Shown here piece by piece: positions 43,832-52,618 of a DNA stretch of 64,000 nucleotides. The stretch covers positions 1 to 64,000 of the forward strand of contig NZ_MVHJ01000019.1 of NCBI RefSeq assembly GCF_002086115.1. Reading direction: 5' to 3'. Within the stretch, counting starts at the first letter, position 1. Each line of letters begins with the position of its first letter. A model generated the notes under the pieces. The model was not told where the DNA came from and did no database searches. It saw nothing but the letters and a program-made list of their open reading frames with translations. This stretch comes from Mycolicibacterium bacteremicum. Lineage in GTDB: Bacteria; Actinomycetota; Actinomycetes; Mycobacteriales; Mycobacteriaceae. Position numbers and translations under genes: made by a program.

Positions 43832-44812
43832 GTGCCGAACCGACGTCGACGCAAGCTCTCGACAGCCATGAGCGCAGTCGCCGCCCTGGCCGTCGCAAGT
43901 CCAGTCGCCATTGCCGCCGTATCCGAGATGTCTGAGGTCAAGGAACCTCAGCATCGCGAGTTCACCCATGCGGCGGTGATCACCGACCTTCCGATGGAAC
44001 TGTTCTCGGCGCTGTCCCAAGGCCTGTCGCAGTTCGGCGTCAACATGCCGCCGATGCCCACCAGCCTGCTCACCGGCTCGCCGGCCGCGAGTCCCACGCT
44101 GGTCTCCCCCGGCCTGGCCTCGCCCGGCCTCACCTCGCCGGGGCTGACCTCGCCGGGGCTGACCACACCCGGACTGACCGCCCCCGGTCTGACCACACCG
44201 GGATTGACGACCCCGGAGCTGACCACGCCCGGTCTGACAACCCCCGGTCTGACGACCCCCGGTCTGAGCACGCCCGAGCTGACAACCCCCGGGCTCACCG
44301 CACCCGGATTGTCCACCCCCGAGCTGAGCACCCCCGGGCTGAGCATCCCGCCGGTCGGCGCGTCCGGTCCGTCGCTGTCCCCGGGTGCCCTGTCGCCGGC
44401 ATCGCTGACCGACCCGGGGCTGACCAGCCCGGTCGGCCTGACCGATCCGGCCCTCGGCGGGATCGGCCTGCCCGGTGAGATCCCGATCGCCGCGCCGATC
44501 GGCCTCGACCCGATGGCCGGCACCTACCCGATCCTGGGTGCCGACCCGTCACTGGCCGCGCCCGTCGCGGCCCCCGGTGGCGGCGGCCTGCTCGGCACCA
44601 TCAACAGTGCCGCCGAGCAACTGGGCGCGGGCCAGGCCATCGACCTGCTCAAGGGCATGGTGATGCCGGCGATAATGTCCGCGGTCAAGAGCGCGGCCCC
44701 GGCCGCCGCTCCCGCCGCGGCTGCCGCGCCGGCCGCAGCGGCTCCGGCGCTGGGTGCGGCCGAGGCCGCCACGGGTGCCGCCGCCGCAGCGGCATCCGCA
44801 GCCGGGGCGTAA
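43832..44812 (+). CDS. erp: exported repetitive protein Erp/PirG
   Basis: A 326-residue secreted surface protein from a GTG preceded by GAGGAG. A short signal peptide (AMSAVAALAVASPVAIAAV) is followed by a conserved N-terminal domain, then 16 tandem five-residue units of the xxPGL type (44102-44341). The C-terminal domain (GLLGTINSAAEQLGAGQAIDLLKG) ends in a long Ala/Pro-rich hydrophobic tail. Erp is a mycobacterial virulence-associated cell-envelope protein whose repeat number varies by species. Position next to glf matches Rv3810 (pirG). Confidence 0.95.
   Translation: MPNRRRRKLSTAMSAVAALAVASPVAIAAVSEMSEVKEPQHREFTHAAVITDLPMELFSALSQGLSQFGVNMPPMPTSLLTGSPAASPTLVSPGLASPGLTSPGLTSPGLTTPGLTAPGLTTPGLTTPELTTPGLTTPGLTTPGLSTPELTTPGLTAPGLSTPELSTPGLSIPPVGASGPSLSPGALSPASLTDPGLTSPVGLTDPALGGIGLPGEIPIAAPIGLDPMAGTYPILGADPSLAAPVAAPGGGGLLGTINSAAEQLGAGQAIDLLKGMVMPAIMSAVKSAAPAAAPAAAAAPAAAAPALGAAEAATGAAAAAASAAGA
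44102..44341 (+). repeat. erp internal pentapeptide repeats (16 units of 15 bp)
   Basis: Sixteen consecutive 15-bp units encode variants of SPGL-T/TPGL-T, with PEL in three of them. The region is in frame throughout, so copy changes would keep the gene open. It is coding repeat DNA, not a CRISPR array. Confidence 0.93.
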
Positions 44813-44837
44813 TCCGCAACGACAGACCCTTCACCTG

Positions 44838-44875
44838 ACGGCACCGCAGAAGCCACATCGGCTCTGCGGTGCCGT
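44838..44875 (+). terminator. probable intrinsic terminator after erp
   Basis: A perfect 13-bp inverted repeat, ACGGCACCGCAGA (44838-44850) and TCTGCGGTGCCGT (44863-44875), with a 12-nt loop and TTATGT after it. It starts 26 bp past the erp stop and ends about 57 bp before the next gene. The tail is only partly U-rich, typical of mycobacterial terminators. Confidence 0.75.
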
Positions 44876-44932
44876 TATGTGACGCGCGTGTCGCAACATG
44901 AGTAACAGTAAGCACATACGTAACATCTGCTT

Positions 44933-46516
44933 GTGCCGCGCCGCCGTTCCACACCCTCGCTACTGCTGTCCGCAGTGCTGGGGACGGTCGCGATCCTGCC
45001 CTGGGCGATCACCGGAATCCCCGACGAGCAGCCCCCGGCGGACACGGCCATCACCCAGCAACCGCTGAGCGGTCTCGGCACCGGAGAGACCATCCGCGAG
45101 ATCCATCAGGACACCCCCTTCTCGCTGGTCGCGCTGACCGCCGCGGATCTCGACGGCACCACGGCCCGGGTGCGGGCGCAGCGCGCCGACGGCAGCTGGG
45201 GACCCTGGTACCAGGCCGAGGCGCTCGACGGCGTCGGCCCTGAGAAGCCCGACACCCACGGCACCGAACCGGTCTTCGTCGGACGCACCACCACCGTCCA
45301 GATCGCAGTCTCCCGGGCGCCCGCCCCGGATCAGAAGGCCGGCCCGGACCTGGGCTACATCCCGGCCAATGTCGAGCAGCGGCTGCCGATGAACGTCAAC
45401 GCGGTACTCATCAGCCCACCCGAGGCGCCGGTCGACATCCAGATCCCGCCACCCGCCGCGGTCACCGTGCCCGGTCAGGCTCCCCAGATCATCAGCCGCG
45501 CCCAGTGGGGCGCGAACGAGTCGCTGCGCTGCGGCGCACCCATCTACGACCGCGGGGTACGGGCCGGCGTCGTCCACCACACCGCGGGCAGCAACGACTA
45601 CACCCCGCAGGATTCGGCGGCCATCGTCCGGTCGATCTACGAGTACCACGCCCGCACGCTGGGCTGGTGCGATATGGCCTACAACGCCCTGGTCGACCGG
45701 TACGGACAGGTCTTCGAGGGACGCGCGGGCGGGATGGACCGGGCCGTGCAGGGCGCGCACACCGGCGGGTTCAACTCAGACACCTGGGGCGTGGCCATGA
45801 TCGGCGATTTCAACGCCGAACCGCCCACTCCGATCCAGCTGCGCACCACCGGACGGCTGCTGGGCTGGCGACTCGGACTGGACCGGGTGGACCCGCGCGG
45901 CACCGTCACCCTGACCTCCGCCGGTGGCAGCTTCACGCTGTTCCCCCGGGGCGCGACGCCCACACTGCCCAACATCTTCACCCACCGCGATGTCGGCAAC
46001 ACCGACTGCCCGGGCGCGGCCGCCTACGCCCAGATGGGTCTGCTGCGCGATATCGCCGCCCGGTTCAATCAGCCGCCGGGCCAACAGGATCTTGTCGACT
46101 CACTGCGCGGCGGGGCCATCTTCACCAAATGGCTGGCCCAGGGCAGCGAGAAGGGGCCGCTGGGCATGCCGACCTCACCGGAGTCCTCGGGCTTCGGCAG
46201 TGCGCGCTATGCCACCTTCGACCACGGGGCCATGTACTGGTCGCCGGAGTCGGGTGCGCAGCCGGTCACCGGGGCCATCTACGAAGCTTGGGGCACACTG
46301 GGATTCGAGCGTGGCGCGCTGGGGTTGCCGACCAGCGCCGAGATTCACGAACCGCTGTGGATCAAGCAGAACTTCCAGCACGGCACGCTCAACTTCGATC
46401 GCGAGGACGGCACCGTCACCCGGGTGATAGACGGTGTGCCCCATGATGTTCCGGCCGCGGACCACTCCCCCGTCCAGCTGGAGCGGTTCACCCCGATCAG
46501 CGCCGGGAAGCTATAG
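44933..46516 (+). CDS. secreted N-acetylmuramoyl-L-alanine amidase with LGFP repeats (Rv3811-like)
   Basis: A 527-residue exported protein. Signal peptide or anchor at about residues 8-28 (PSLLLSAVLGTVAILPWAI). A PGRP/amidase_2 domain starts near IISRAQWGANESLRC: zinc ligands in VVHHTAGSNDY and HRDVGNTDCPG, with WCDMAYNALVDRYGQVFEGRAGG between. Two LGFP repeats follow (GPLGMPTSPES, GALGLPTSAEI), which bind the cell wall. It probably cleaves the peptide from peptidoglycan glycan strands. Start GTG after a spacer carrying a terminator-like hairpin. Neighbouring order matches Rv3811. Confidence 0.93.
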   Translation: MPRRRSTPSLLLSAVLGTVAILPWAITGIPDEQPPADTAITQQPLSGLGTGETIREIHQDTPFSLVALTAADLDGTTARVRAQRADGSWGPWYQAEALDGVGPEKPDTHGTEPVFVGRTTTVQIAVSRAPAPDQKAGPDLGYIPANVEQRLPMNVNAVLISPPEAPVDIQIPPPAAVTVPGQAPQIISRAQWGANESLRCGAPIYDRGVRAGVVHHTAGSNDYTPQDSAAIVRSIYEYHARTLGWCDMAYNALVDRYGQVFEGRAGGMDRAVQGAHTGGFNSDTWGVAMIGDFNAEPPTPIQLRTTGRLLGWRLGLDRVDPRGTVTLTSAGGSFTLFPRGATPTLPNIFTHRDVGNTDCPGAAAYAQMGLLRDIAARFNQPPGQQDLVDSLRGGAIFTKWLAQGSEKGPLGMPTSPESSGFGSARYATFDHGAMYWSPESGAQPVTGAIYEAWGTLGFERGALGLPTSAEIHEPLWIKQNFQHGTLNFDREDGTVTRVIDGVPHDVPAADHSPVQLERFTPISAGKL

Positions 46517-47323
46517 CCACCAGCGTTCCAGTACCCGCGCCAACCCGTCATCGGTGTTGGGTGCGGTGACCTCGTCGGCCGCGGCGATGGCCTCCGGATG
46601 CGCGTTGCCCATCGCCACTCCCAGCCCTGCCCAGCGCAGCATCGGGATGTCGTTGGGCATGTCGCCGAAGGTGACGATATCGGCGGCCTCGATGCCGAGC
46701 GGACCGGCAACCTCGGCGACACCGGTGGCCTTGCTCAACCCGCTCGGCAACACCTCGATGAGGCCGTTGTTGGTCGAGTACGTCAGATCATCCTCGCTAC
46801 CGATGTGCGGTGCGAGCGCAGCGGCCATGTCCCCGGACAACGCACCGGCCTTGCGGATCAACAACTTCACCGCGGGCGCACTGAGCAGATCCACCAGCGA
46901 CACCTCGGTGTTGTCCGGGTTCAGCCAGGCGTGCTCGTAACCCGGCGAACTGACGAACTGCGGGGTCGCCGCGTCGTGGGCACTGCGGCCCACCCGCTCC
47001 ACCGCGAGCCCCACCCCGGGGATGATGCGGGCCGCCGTCTCGGCGAGCCGGGTCAGCGCCTCGACCGAGAGCGTGCGGGCCGACACGATGCGGTCGGTCG
47101 CCGAGTCGTAGATCACCGAACCGTTGGCGCACACCGACATCGGGGCGAAGCCGAGCTGCTCGACGACCGGCGGAACCCACCGTGGGGGACGTCCGGTGGC
47201 CAGTACGAACTGCGCACCGGCCTCAACCGCGGCGCGCACCACGGCGACGGTGCGCGGGGTGACCCGCTCGTGCTCATCGAGCAGCGTGCCATCGACATCG
47301 GTGGCGATCATCGCGGGCAGCAT
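46511..47323 (-). CDS. HAD-superfamily (Cof-type, IIB) phosphatase (Rv3813c-like)
   Basis: A 270-residue cytoplasmic phosphatase. Motif I is ATDVDGTLLDE, motif II the Thr/Ser in LATGRPPR, motif III the Lys in LSKATGVAEV, and motif IV TFGDMPNDIPML. A Cof-type cap domain lies between. Substrate is likely a sugar phosphate or nucleotide phosphate, but cannot be read. The start overlaps the acyltransferase stop by one base (ATGA). It converges with the amidase gene, and the two ORF ends overlap by six bases. The PE_PGRS gene found here in M. tuberculosis (Rv3812) is absent. Confidence 0.92.
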   Translation of the reverse strand: MLPAMIATDVDGTLLDEHERVTPRTVAVVRAAVEAGAQFVLATGRPPRWVPPVVEQLGFAPMSVCANGSVIYDSATDRIVSARTLSVEALTRLAETAARIIPGVGLAVERVGRSAHDAATPQFVSSPGYEHAWLNPDNTEVSLVDLLSAPAVKLLIRKAGALSGDMAAALAPHIGSEDDLTYSTNNGLIEVLPSGLSKATGVAEVAGPLGIEAADIVTFGDMPNDIPMLRWAGLGVAMGNAHPEAIAAADEVTAPNTDDGLARVLERWWL

Positions 47324-48060
47324 CAGGCGCGCCCCGCCCGGCGCCGGGCCGCCTCGGCCTCGTCGAGCAACCTGGCCTCATCCGGCGTCGGTGCCGCCCC
47401 GCCGAGGCGCCGCGGCACCCAGTGCGCACCGGCGGGGTGCGGATAGTCGTCCTGGACCCGGTGTAACAGGGTGGTCATCGCCGTCCTCAGCTCGATCATG
47501 GTGTGCCCGGTGTCCGGTCCGGCGGTCAATGCCGGCCCGGCCTGCACGGTGACAGGAATATTGTTGCGGCCCAGAACTTTCGGGTGATCTTTCGTCCAAA
47601 TCCGGTGCATACCCCAGACGATCAGCGGGATGATCGGCACCTGCGCCTCCCACGCCATCCGGGCCGCGCCGGACTTGAACTCCTTGAGTTCGAAGCTCCG
47701 GCTGATGGTCGCTTCCGGGTATACCCCGACAAGTTCACCCGCACGCAACTGCCGCACGGCCACCGGATAGGACTCGGCGCCGGACTGTCGGTCGACCGGG
47801 ATCGTCCCGGCGCGGGTGATGAGGAAGTTGACGAACCGCACCTCCTTCATCTCCGCCTTGATCATGAAGCGCATCCGTCGGCGACGTGCCGTCGCCGCCA
47901 GCGCCGCGGGCAGGAAGTCGACGTAACTGGTGTGGTTGATGGCCACCACCGCACCGCCGGTGGACGGAATGTGCTCCAGACCCCGGAAGGTGATCCGGGT
48001 TCCGGTGACACGAACTGCGGCCCTGCCGGCGATCTCCAGGCTGCGAAAGACCGGTTCCAT
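47323..48060 (-). CDS. 1-acyl-sn-glycerol-3-phosphate acyltransferase family protein (Rv3814c-like)
   Basis: A 245-residue PlsC-family enzyme that would transfer an acyl chain to a lysophospholipid or related acceptor. Motifs in order: NHTSYVD (HX4D), then VGVYPEATISRSFE (the acceptor-binding motif), then VPIIPLIVWG. Motif II (GTIPVDRQ) is also present. It begins MEPVFRSLEIAGRAA, parallel to the paralogous gene eight bases upstream, with which it clearly arose by tandem duplication. Coupled to the downstream HAD gene by an ATGA overlap. Confidence 0.92.
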   Translation of the reverse strand: MEPVFRSLEIAGRAAVRVTGTRITFRGLEHIPSTGGAVVAINHTSYVDFLPAALAATARRRRMRFMIKAEMKEVRFVNFLITRAGTIPVDRQSGAESYPVAVRQLRAGELVGVYPEATISRSFELKEFKSGAARMAWEAQVPIIPLIVWGMHRIWTKDHPKVLGRNNIPVTVQAGPALTAGPDTGHTMIELRTAMTTLLHRVQDDYPHPAGAHWVPRRLGGAAPTPDEARLLDEAEAARRRAGRA

Positions 48061-48068
48061 CGATGTGT

Positions 48069-48842
48069 CTACTCCGGCGCCTCACCGGACTGCTGCGCCG
48101 CGCGTCGGGCCGCCTTCTCGGCGGCCTCTTCCATGTCCATCCGGTCGGCCTCGGCCAGCGTCGGGGCGCCGCCGCCGAGGCGGTGCGGCACCCAGAACTC
48201 GCCGGCCGGGTGCGGTCCGTAGTCGTCCTGCACCTGCTCCAGCAGGTGCTGCATGCGGTGCCGCAGCAGCGCGGTGAGCTCGGCGGGCGGCAACGTGGGA
48301 TAGATCGGTTCACCGACCGCGACCGAGATGGGCACCTTGGGCCTGCGCATGTTCTTCGGATGGCCCTTGGTCCAGATGCGCTGGGCACCCCAGATGATGT
48401 GCGGGATGATCGGCACGTCGGCGTCGATGGCCATCCGGGCCGCGCCGGATTTGAGCCCCTTGATCTCGAAGCTGCGGCTGATGGTGGCCTCCGGATAGAC
48501 CCCGACCAGTTCGCCGGCCCGCAATGCCGCGCACGCGGCGGTGAAGGAGTCCGCACCGCTGGCGCGGTCGACCTCGATATGCCGCAGCTTGCGCATCACC
48601 GGTCCACCGATCCGATGATCGAAGACCTCTTTCTTCGCCATGAAGCGGACCTTGCGGCCGCGGCCCTGCTTGTAGGCGGGCAATCCGGCGAAGGTGAAGT
48701 CGAAGTAGCTGGTGTGGTTGACCGCGATCACCGCACCGCCGGTGACCGGCAGGTTCTCCACCCCGGTCACGGTGAACCTCAAGCCCTGCAACCGCCAGAC
48801 CAGACGGGCGGCTTGGATGACAGTTCCGTATACCGGCTCCAC
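48069..48842 (-). CDS. 1-acyl-sn-glycerol-3-phosphate acyltransferase family protein, paralogue (Rv3815c/Rv3816c-like)
   Basis: About 257 residues from the GTG at 48842 (VEPVYGTVIQ), chosen because it aligns with MEPVFRSLEI of the next gene. In-frame GTGs at 48860 and 48887 would add 6 or 15 residues. Same motif order: NHTSYFD, EVDRASGADSF, VGVYPEATISRSFE, VPIIPHIIWG. The C-terminal GEFWVPHRLGGGAPT is shared with the paralogue (GAHWVPRRLGGAAPT). Acyl donor and acceptor unknown. M. tuberculosis also has a run of such genes here. Confidence 0.91.
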   Translation of the reverse strand: MEPVYGTVIQAARLVWRLQGLRFTVTGVENLPVTGGAVIAVNHTSYFDFTFAGLPAYKQGRGRKVRFMAKKEVFDHRIGGPVMRKLRHIEVDRASGADSFTAACAALRAGELVGVYPEATISRSFEIKGLKSGAARMAIDADVPIIPHIIWGAQRIWTKGHPKNMRRPKVPISVAVGEPIYPTLPPAELTALLRHRMQHLLEQVQDDYGPHPAGEFWVPHRLGGGAPTLAEADRMDMEEAAEKAARRAAQQSGEAPE

Positions 48843-48940
48843 AGGAGTAAGACTAGTCACCGGCCCGCCGCGCAGGGCGAAGAGCATGCCGGCCGGCGTT
48901 AGACTCGTATCCGGGCAACATACCGCGAGAGAGGCTATTC

Positions 48941-50485
48941 GTGCAGGTCACAAGCGTCGGACATGCCGGTTTCCGGATAGACACGGAGGCCGGCAGCATC
49001 CTGTGCGACCCATGGGTCAACCCGGCGTACTTCGCGTCCTGGTTCCCGTTCCCGGACAACTCCGGCCTGGACTGGGACGCCCTGGGCGACTGCGACTACC
49101 TCTACGTGAGCCACCTGCACAAGGACCACTTCGATCCGGTCCTGCTGCGGGCGCACGTCAACAAGGACGCCACCGTGCTGCTGCCGGACTACCCGGTGCC
49201 GGATCTGCGCCGCGAACTCGAGGCGCTGGGATTCCACCGGTTCGTGGAGACCACGGACTCGGTCAAGCACCGGGTCAGCGGCCCCAAGGGCGATCTGGAC
49301 GTGATGATCATCGCGCTGCGTGCCCCGGCCGACGGCCCGATCGGAGATTCCGGGCTGGTCGTCTCCGACGGCACCACCACGGCGTTCAACATGAACGACG
49401 CCCGCCCCGTGGACCTGGAACCCCTGGTGTCCGAGTTCGGGCACATCGACGTGCACATGCTGCAGTACTCGGGGGCCATCTGGTACCCGATGGTCTACGA
49501 CATGCCCGCACGCGCCAAGGAGGCGTTCGGAACCCAGAAGCGGCAGCGCCAGATGGACCGGTGCCGCCAGTACATCGCGCAGGTGGGCGCCACCTGGGTG
49601 GTGCCGTCGGCCGGCCCGCCGTGCTTCCTGGATCCCGCCCTGCGCGACCTCAACGACGACCACGGCGATCCGGCCAACATCTTTCCCGACCAAGTGGTCT
49701 TCCTGGACCAGATGCGCCGCCACGGCCACCAGGGCGGCCTGCTGATGGTTCCCGGTTCGACGGCGGATTTCACCGGGACACAGTTGAATTCGCTCGCCCA
49801 CCCGATCGACGACCCGGAGACGGTGTTCACCACCGGCAAGGCCGACTACATCGAGGCCTACGCCCAGCGCCAGGCTCCGGTGCTCGCCGCCGAGAAGGCA
49901 TCCTGGGCCCCGGCCGAGGGCGAGCCGCTGCTGGAACCGCTGCGGACGCTGTTCGAGCCCATCATGCTGGCCTCCGATCAGATCTGCGACGGCATCGGCT
50001 ATCCGGTGGAACTGCGCATCGGCCCGGAGACCGTGGTCCTCGATTTTCCCAAGCGGGCTGTGCGCGAACCGATTCCGGATGAGAAGTTCCGCTACGGATT
50101 CGCCATCGCGCCGGAACTCGTGCGCACCGTGGTCCGCGACAACGAACCGGACTGGGTGAACACCATCTTCCTGTCCACCCGGTTCACCGCCTGGCGGGTC
50201 GGTGGATACAACGAGTACCTGTACACGTTCTTCAAGTGTCTGACCGATGAGCGCATCGCCTATGCCGACGGCTGGTTCGCCGAGGCGCACGACGACAGTG
50301 CCTCCACGACAGTGGCCGGCTGGGAGATCCAGCGGCGCTGCCCGCACCTGAAGGCCGACCTGTCCAAGTTCGGGGTGGTCGATGGCAACACGCTGACCTG
50401 CAATCTGCACGGTTGGCAGTGGAACCTGGACACCGGCCGGTGCCTGACCGCGAAGGGTCATCAACTGCGGACGACCCGGTTATGA
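48941..50485 (+). CDS. MBL-fold / Rieske [2Fe-2S] fusion protein (Rv3818-like)
   Basis: A 514-residue protein joining an N-terminal metallo-beta-lactamase-fold domain with a C-terminal Rieske cluster domain. The MBL metal motif is SHLHKDHFD (His58, His60, Asp62, His63). The Rieske ligands are Cys467-x-His469 and Cys487-x-x-His490 (RRCPHLKADL, CNLHGWQW). This order resembles CMP-N-acetylneuraminate hydroxylase-like proteins, but in reverse of the usual Rieske-first layout. Rv3818 has the same architecture and no known function. The stop overlaps the next gene (ATGA). A redox or hydroxylase role is likely; substrate unknown. Confidence 0.9.
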   Translation: MQVTSVGHAGFRIDTEAGSILCDPWVNPAYFASWFPFPDNSGLDWDALGDCDYLYVSHLHKDHFDPVLLRAHVNKDATVLLPDYPVPDLRRELEALGFHRFVETTDSVKHRVSGPKGDLDVMIIALRAPADGPIGDSGLVVSDGTTTAFNMNDARPVDLEPLVSEFGHIDVHMLQYSGAIWYPMVYDMPARAKEAFGTQKRQRQMDRCRQYIAQVGATWVVPSAGPPCFLDPALRDLNDDHGDPANIFPDQVVFLDQMRRHGHQGGLLMVPGSTADFTGTQLNSLAHPIDDPETVFTTGKADYIEAYAQRQAPVLAAEKASWAPAEGEPLLEPLRTLFEPIMLASDQICDGIGYPVELRIGPETVVLDFPKRAVREPIPDEKFRYGFAIAPELVRTVVRDNEPDWVNTIFLSTRFTAWRVGGYNEYLYTFFKCLTDERIAYADGWFAEAHDDSASTTVAGWEIQRRCPHLKADLSKFGVVDGNTLTCNLHGWQWNLDTGRCLTAKGHQLRTTRL

Positions 50486-50826
50486 GTGCGCCGCAGTCGG
50501 TGTCACCGGTCTACGACGACGGTATGGTGCTGCTGGATCGCCAGGCGATCACCCTGCGCCGCTATCACTTCCCGTCGGGGACCGCGAAGGTGATCCCGCT
50601 AGGCGCCGTCCGCTCCTACCGGGCGGAGTCCCTGGGACTGTTCACCGAGCGCTTCCGGATCTGGGGAAGCACCGATCCGCGGCGCTGGATGCCGCTGGAT
50701 GTGTGGCGGCCCATCAAATCTACCCTGGTGATCCTGGACGTGCCCGGCACCCAGCCCGCGCCGGCGTTCACGCCGCTGCGCCCCGCCGAGTTCGTCGCCG
50801 TGCTCGACGAACTGCTCGGCGGCTAA
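50482..50826 (+). CDS. small conserved protein of unknown function (Rv3819-like)
   Basis: 114 residues from the ATG that overlaps the MBL-Rieske stop. It has no signal peptide or membrane segment. The sequence is beta-rich with conserved-looking PLGAVRSYRAESLGLF, RIWGSTDPRRW and WRPIKSTLVILDVPG, suggesting a PH-like or small beta-sandwich domain, but no family could be recognised. Tight coupling to the Rieske protein, as in Rv3818-Rv3819, suggests a partner role. It overlaps the convergent MOSC gene by four bases. Confidence 0.83.
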   Translation: MSAPQSVSPVYDDGMVLLDRQAITLRRYHFPSGTAKVIPLGAVRSYRAESLGLFTERFRIWGSTDPRRWMPLDVWRPIKSTLVILDVPGTQPAPAFTPLRPAEFVAVLDELLGG

Positions 50827-51806
50827 CGCAACCGCATCACCGTCTGCTCCAGCAGCCACTGTGCCGCGCGGGTGGCCGACCGGGTGGCGGCCGTGGCGGC
50901 CCGCTGCAGACCGGTGGGCGGATCGGCGGGCCGCACCCGCACCTCGTCGCCGACGGTCAGCACTCCGGATTCCAGCACGTCGGCGTAGACACCGAGAAAC
51001 CGGTCGGTGCGTTCGGCCAGCGCCCGGGTGATGGTCTTGTCCAGGTCGATACCCGGCTGCGGCCGGGTGGGAACCACACACCGGATGGTCGGGATGGTCA
51101 CCCGCAGCCGGGCCGAACCGATGCCCAATTCGCCACCCACCCAGGCGGATTCGGGGAACTGACGGTCGTCCTCGGCGATATCGATCAGCACGTTGGGCCG
51201 GAACCGGCGCACATCGAGTGGTTCGGGGCCGCCGCTCAGGTGCCGCAGGCTCGCGGTGCTCATCACGTGCACCGGGCCGAGGTCGACGAAGGTGCCCGGC
51301 GGGGTGGAATACCGTGCCAGGGTGATGATGTCCCTGGTCGAGAACACCGAGGTGTCCGGCAGCGCCTCGCTGTCGGTGAGCCCGAAGTCCTTGCGCACCT
51401 GGGCGGGACGGTAGTTGTCCAGCGATCCCGACACCGTCATCCGGTGCTGGCTGGTGTCACCGAGGACGGGCAGCGCGGTCAACCGCATCGGCCGGCCCGC
51501 CAGGTCGGAGAGCGCCGCGTGGATCCCCGGATCGTCACTGGTCAGTTCGCGGCCGTCGGGAAAGGTGATCGCCACCGCGGGCACGTTGCCCGGGCCGGCC
51601 CGCTCATCGGGTTCGACGAGATAGCGGGCGGTGCACCCCAGCAGCGCGGGGACCCGGCGGGCCGAGGCGGTGACGCCCTTCTCGACATCGCGGACCGCCC
51701 ACAACCGGTCCGCGTGCACGCCACGCCGGTCGATGCGCACCCGCTCCACCCGGCCACCGCCCATGGACTTGACCGGGAAACGCCACAGCTCACCGACGGC
51801 AGGCAT
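50823..51806 (-). CDS. MOSC-domain molybdenum-cofactor protein (mARC-like)
   Basis: A 327-residue protein with an N-terminal MOSC beta-barrel domain (VGELWRFPVKSMGGGRVERV, GVHADRLWAVRD) and a C-terminal MOSC domain. The segment PTIRCVVPTRPQPGIDLDK carries the conserved Cys expected to bind the Mo-cofactor. Bacterial relatives (YcbX, mARC) reduce N-hydroxylated compounds. No partner ferredoxin domain is fused here. It is on the same strand as and eight bases after the FAH-like gene, so they may share a transcript with serS. Confidence 0.88.
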   Translation of the reverse strand: MPAVGELWRFPVKSMGGGRVERVRIDRRGVHADRLWAVRDVEKGVTASARRVPALLGCTARYLVEPDERAGPGNVPAVAITFPDGRELTSDDPGIHAALSDLAGRPMRLTALPVLGDTSQHRMTVSGSLDNYRPAQVRKDFGLTDSEALPDTSVFSTRDIITLARYSTPPGTFVDLGPVHVMSTASLRHLSGGPEPLDVRRFRPNVLIDIAEDDRQFPESAWVGGELGIGSARLRVTIPTIRCVVPTRPQPGIDLDKTITRALAERTDRFLGVYADVLESGVLTVGDEVRVRPADPPTGLQRAATAATRSATRAAQWLLEQTVMRLR

Positions 51807-51814
51807 GGTCGTCG

Positions 51815-52618
51815 CTAGCCCGAAACCGTCTGCCGCAGTTCCGAAGCCGCGTCGGAGGCGGTGTCGTAGACGCGCACGATCGCCTCGTCACCGGCGGTCA
51901 GGTAGGTCGACTCGCCGAGCGCGGTGTATTTGGTGGCCCCGATGCCGATCAGCACGTACTCGGGATGCCCGGCGGCCACCATGAGGGCGCCGACATCCTC
52001 CAGCGGCGTGTCATCGGAACCCTTCTGGTTGGCCAGCCGCTCGGTGATCCAGTCCAGCAGCACCTCGCCGTAATACGAGTAACCCAGCAGCGGGCTGTCC
52101 ACGCCGTATTCGTGCTCCTGGCCGTCGGCGCTGTGCAGATAACAGACCAGCCGCAGCGTCGCCGTGGGGCCGTCCGGCGTCAGGTCGCCGATGTCGAAGA
52201 ACTGGCGCGCAACACCTTTGGAGGCCGATCCCCAGTTCTTCTTGTCGCTGATCTTGCGCGCGCCCGGGCGCCGGATCGAGCAGTCGTTGAACGCGCCGAG
52301 CGCGAACGGCTCCAACGATGCGACGGTATCGCCGTTCCAGCGCACCCGGCAGGCCAGCCCGACCTCGGGCTCGATCTGCAGGTTCAGTGGCTCGTCGCTG
52401 GCCGGCAGGGTGATGGTGTCCTGGGACAGCGGGAACTCACCGAGCTGCCCGTCGTGACCGGGGGCGTACCACGGGAAGATGCCCTTGGGCGCCGAACCCT
52501 CACTCGTCACGTTGGCGAAATCGACTGCCTCGCCGGCCTGTTCGAGGTGCCCGGCGAAGTTGCCTGCCACCCCGAAGCCGAACCAGCCGCGCAGTTCGTC
52601 GATGTCGATGTCGATCAC
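51815..52618 (-). CDS. conserved protein resembling the fumarylacetoacetase (FAH) fold, coupled to serS
   Basis: 267 residues from the GTG at 52618, which overlaps the serS stop (GTGA); the longer frame to 52717 lies inside serS. The motifs FGFGVAGNFAGHLEQAGEA, QIEPEVGLACRVRW and FNDCSIRRPG resemble FAH-family sequence. The Glu of EPE and the NDxSxR segment are where that fold binds metal. It may belong to the DUF5718 family, but that name is from memory and uncertain. Substrate unknown. The coupling to an essential tRNA synthetase gene is unusual and probably only ensures expression. Confidence 0.75.
   Translation of the reverse strand: MIDIDIDELRGWFGFGVAGNFAGHLEQAGEAVDFANVTSEGSAPKGIFPWYAPGHDGQLGEFPLSQDTITLPASDEPLNLQIEPEVGLACRVRWNGDTVASLEPFALGAFNDCSIRRPGARKISDKKNWGSASKGVARQFFDIGDLTPDGPTATLRLVCYLHSADGQEHEYGVDSPLLGYSYYGEVLLDWITERLANQKGSDDTPLEDVGALMVAAGHPEYVLIGIGATKYTALGESTYLTAGDEAIVRVYDTASDAASELRQTVSG

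Noticed and set aside
44102..44341. Short regular repeats that could suggest a CRISPR or minisatellite
   Set aside because: The repeats are in-frame 15-bp coding units of erp with no unique spacers.
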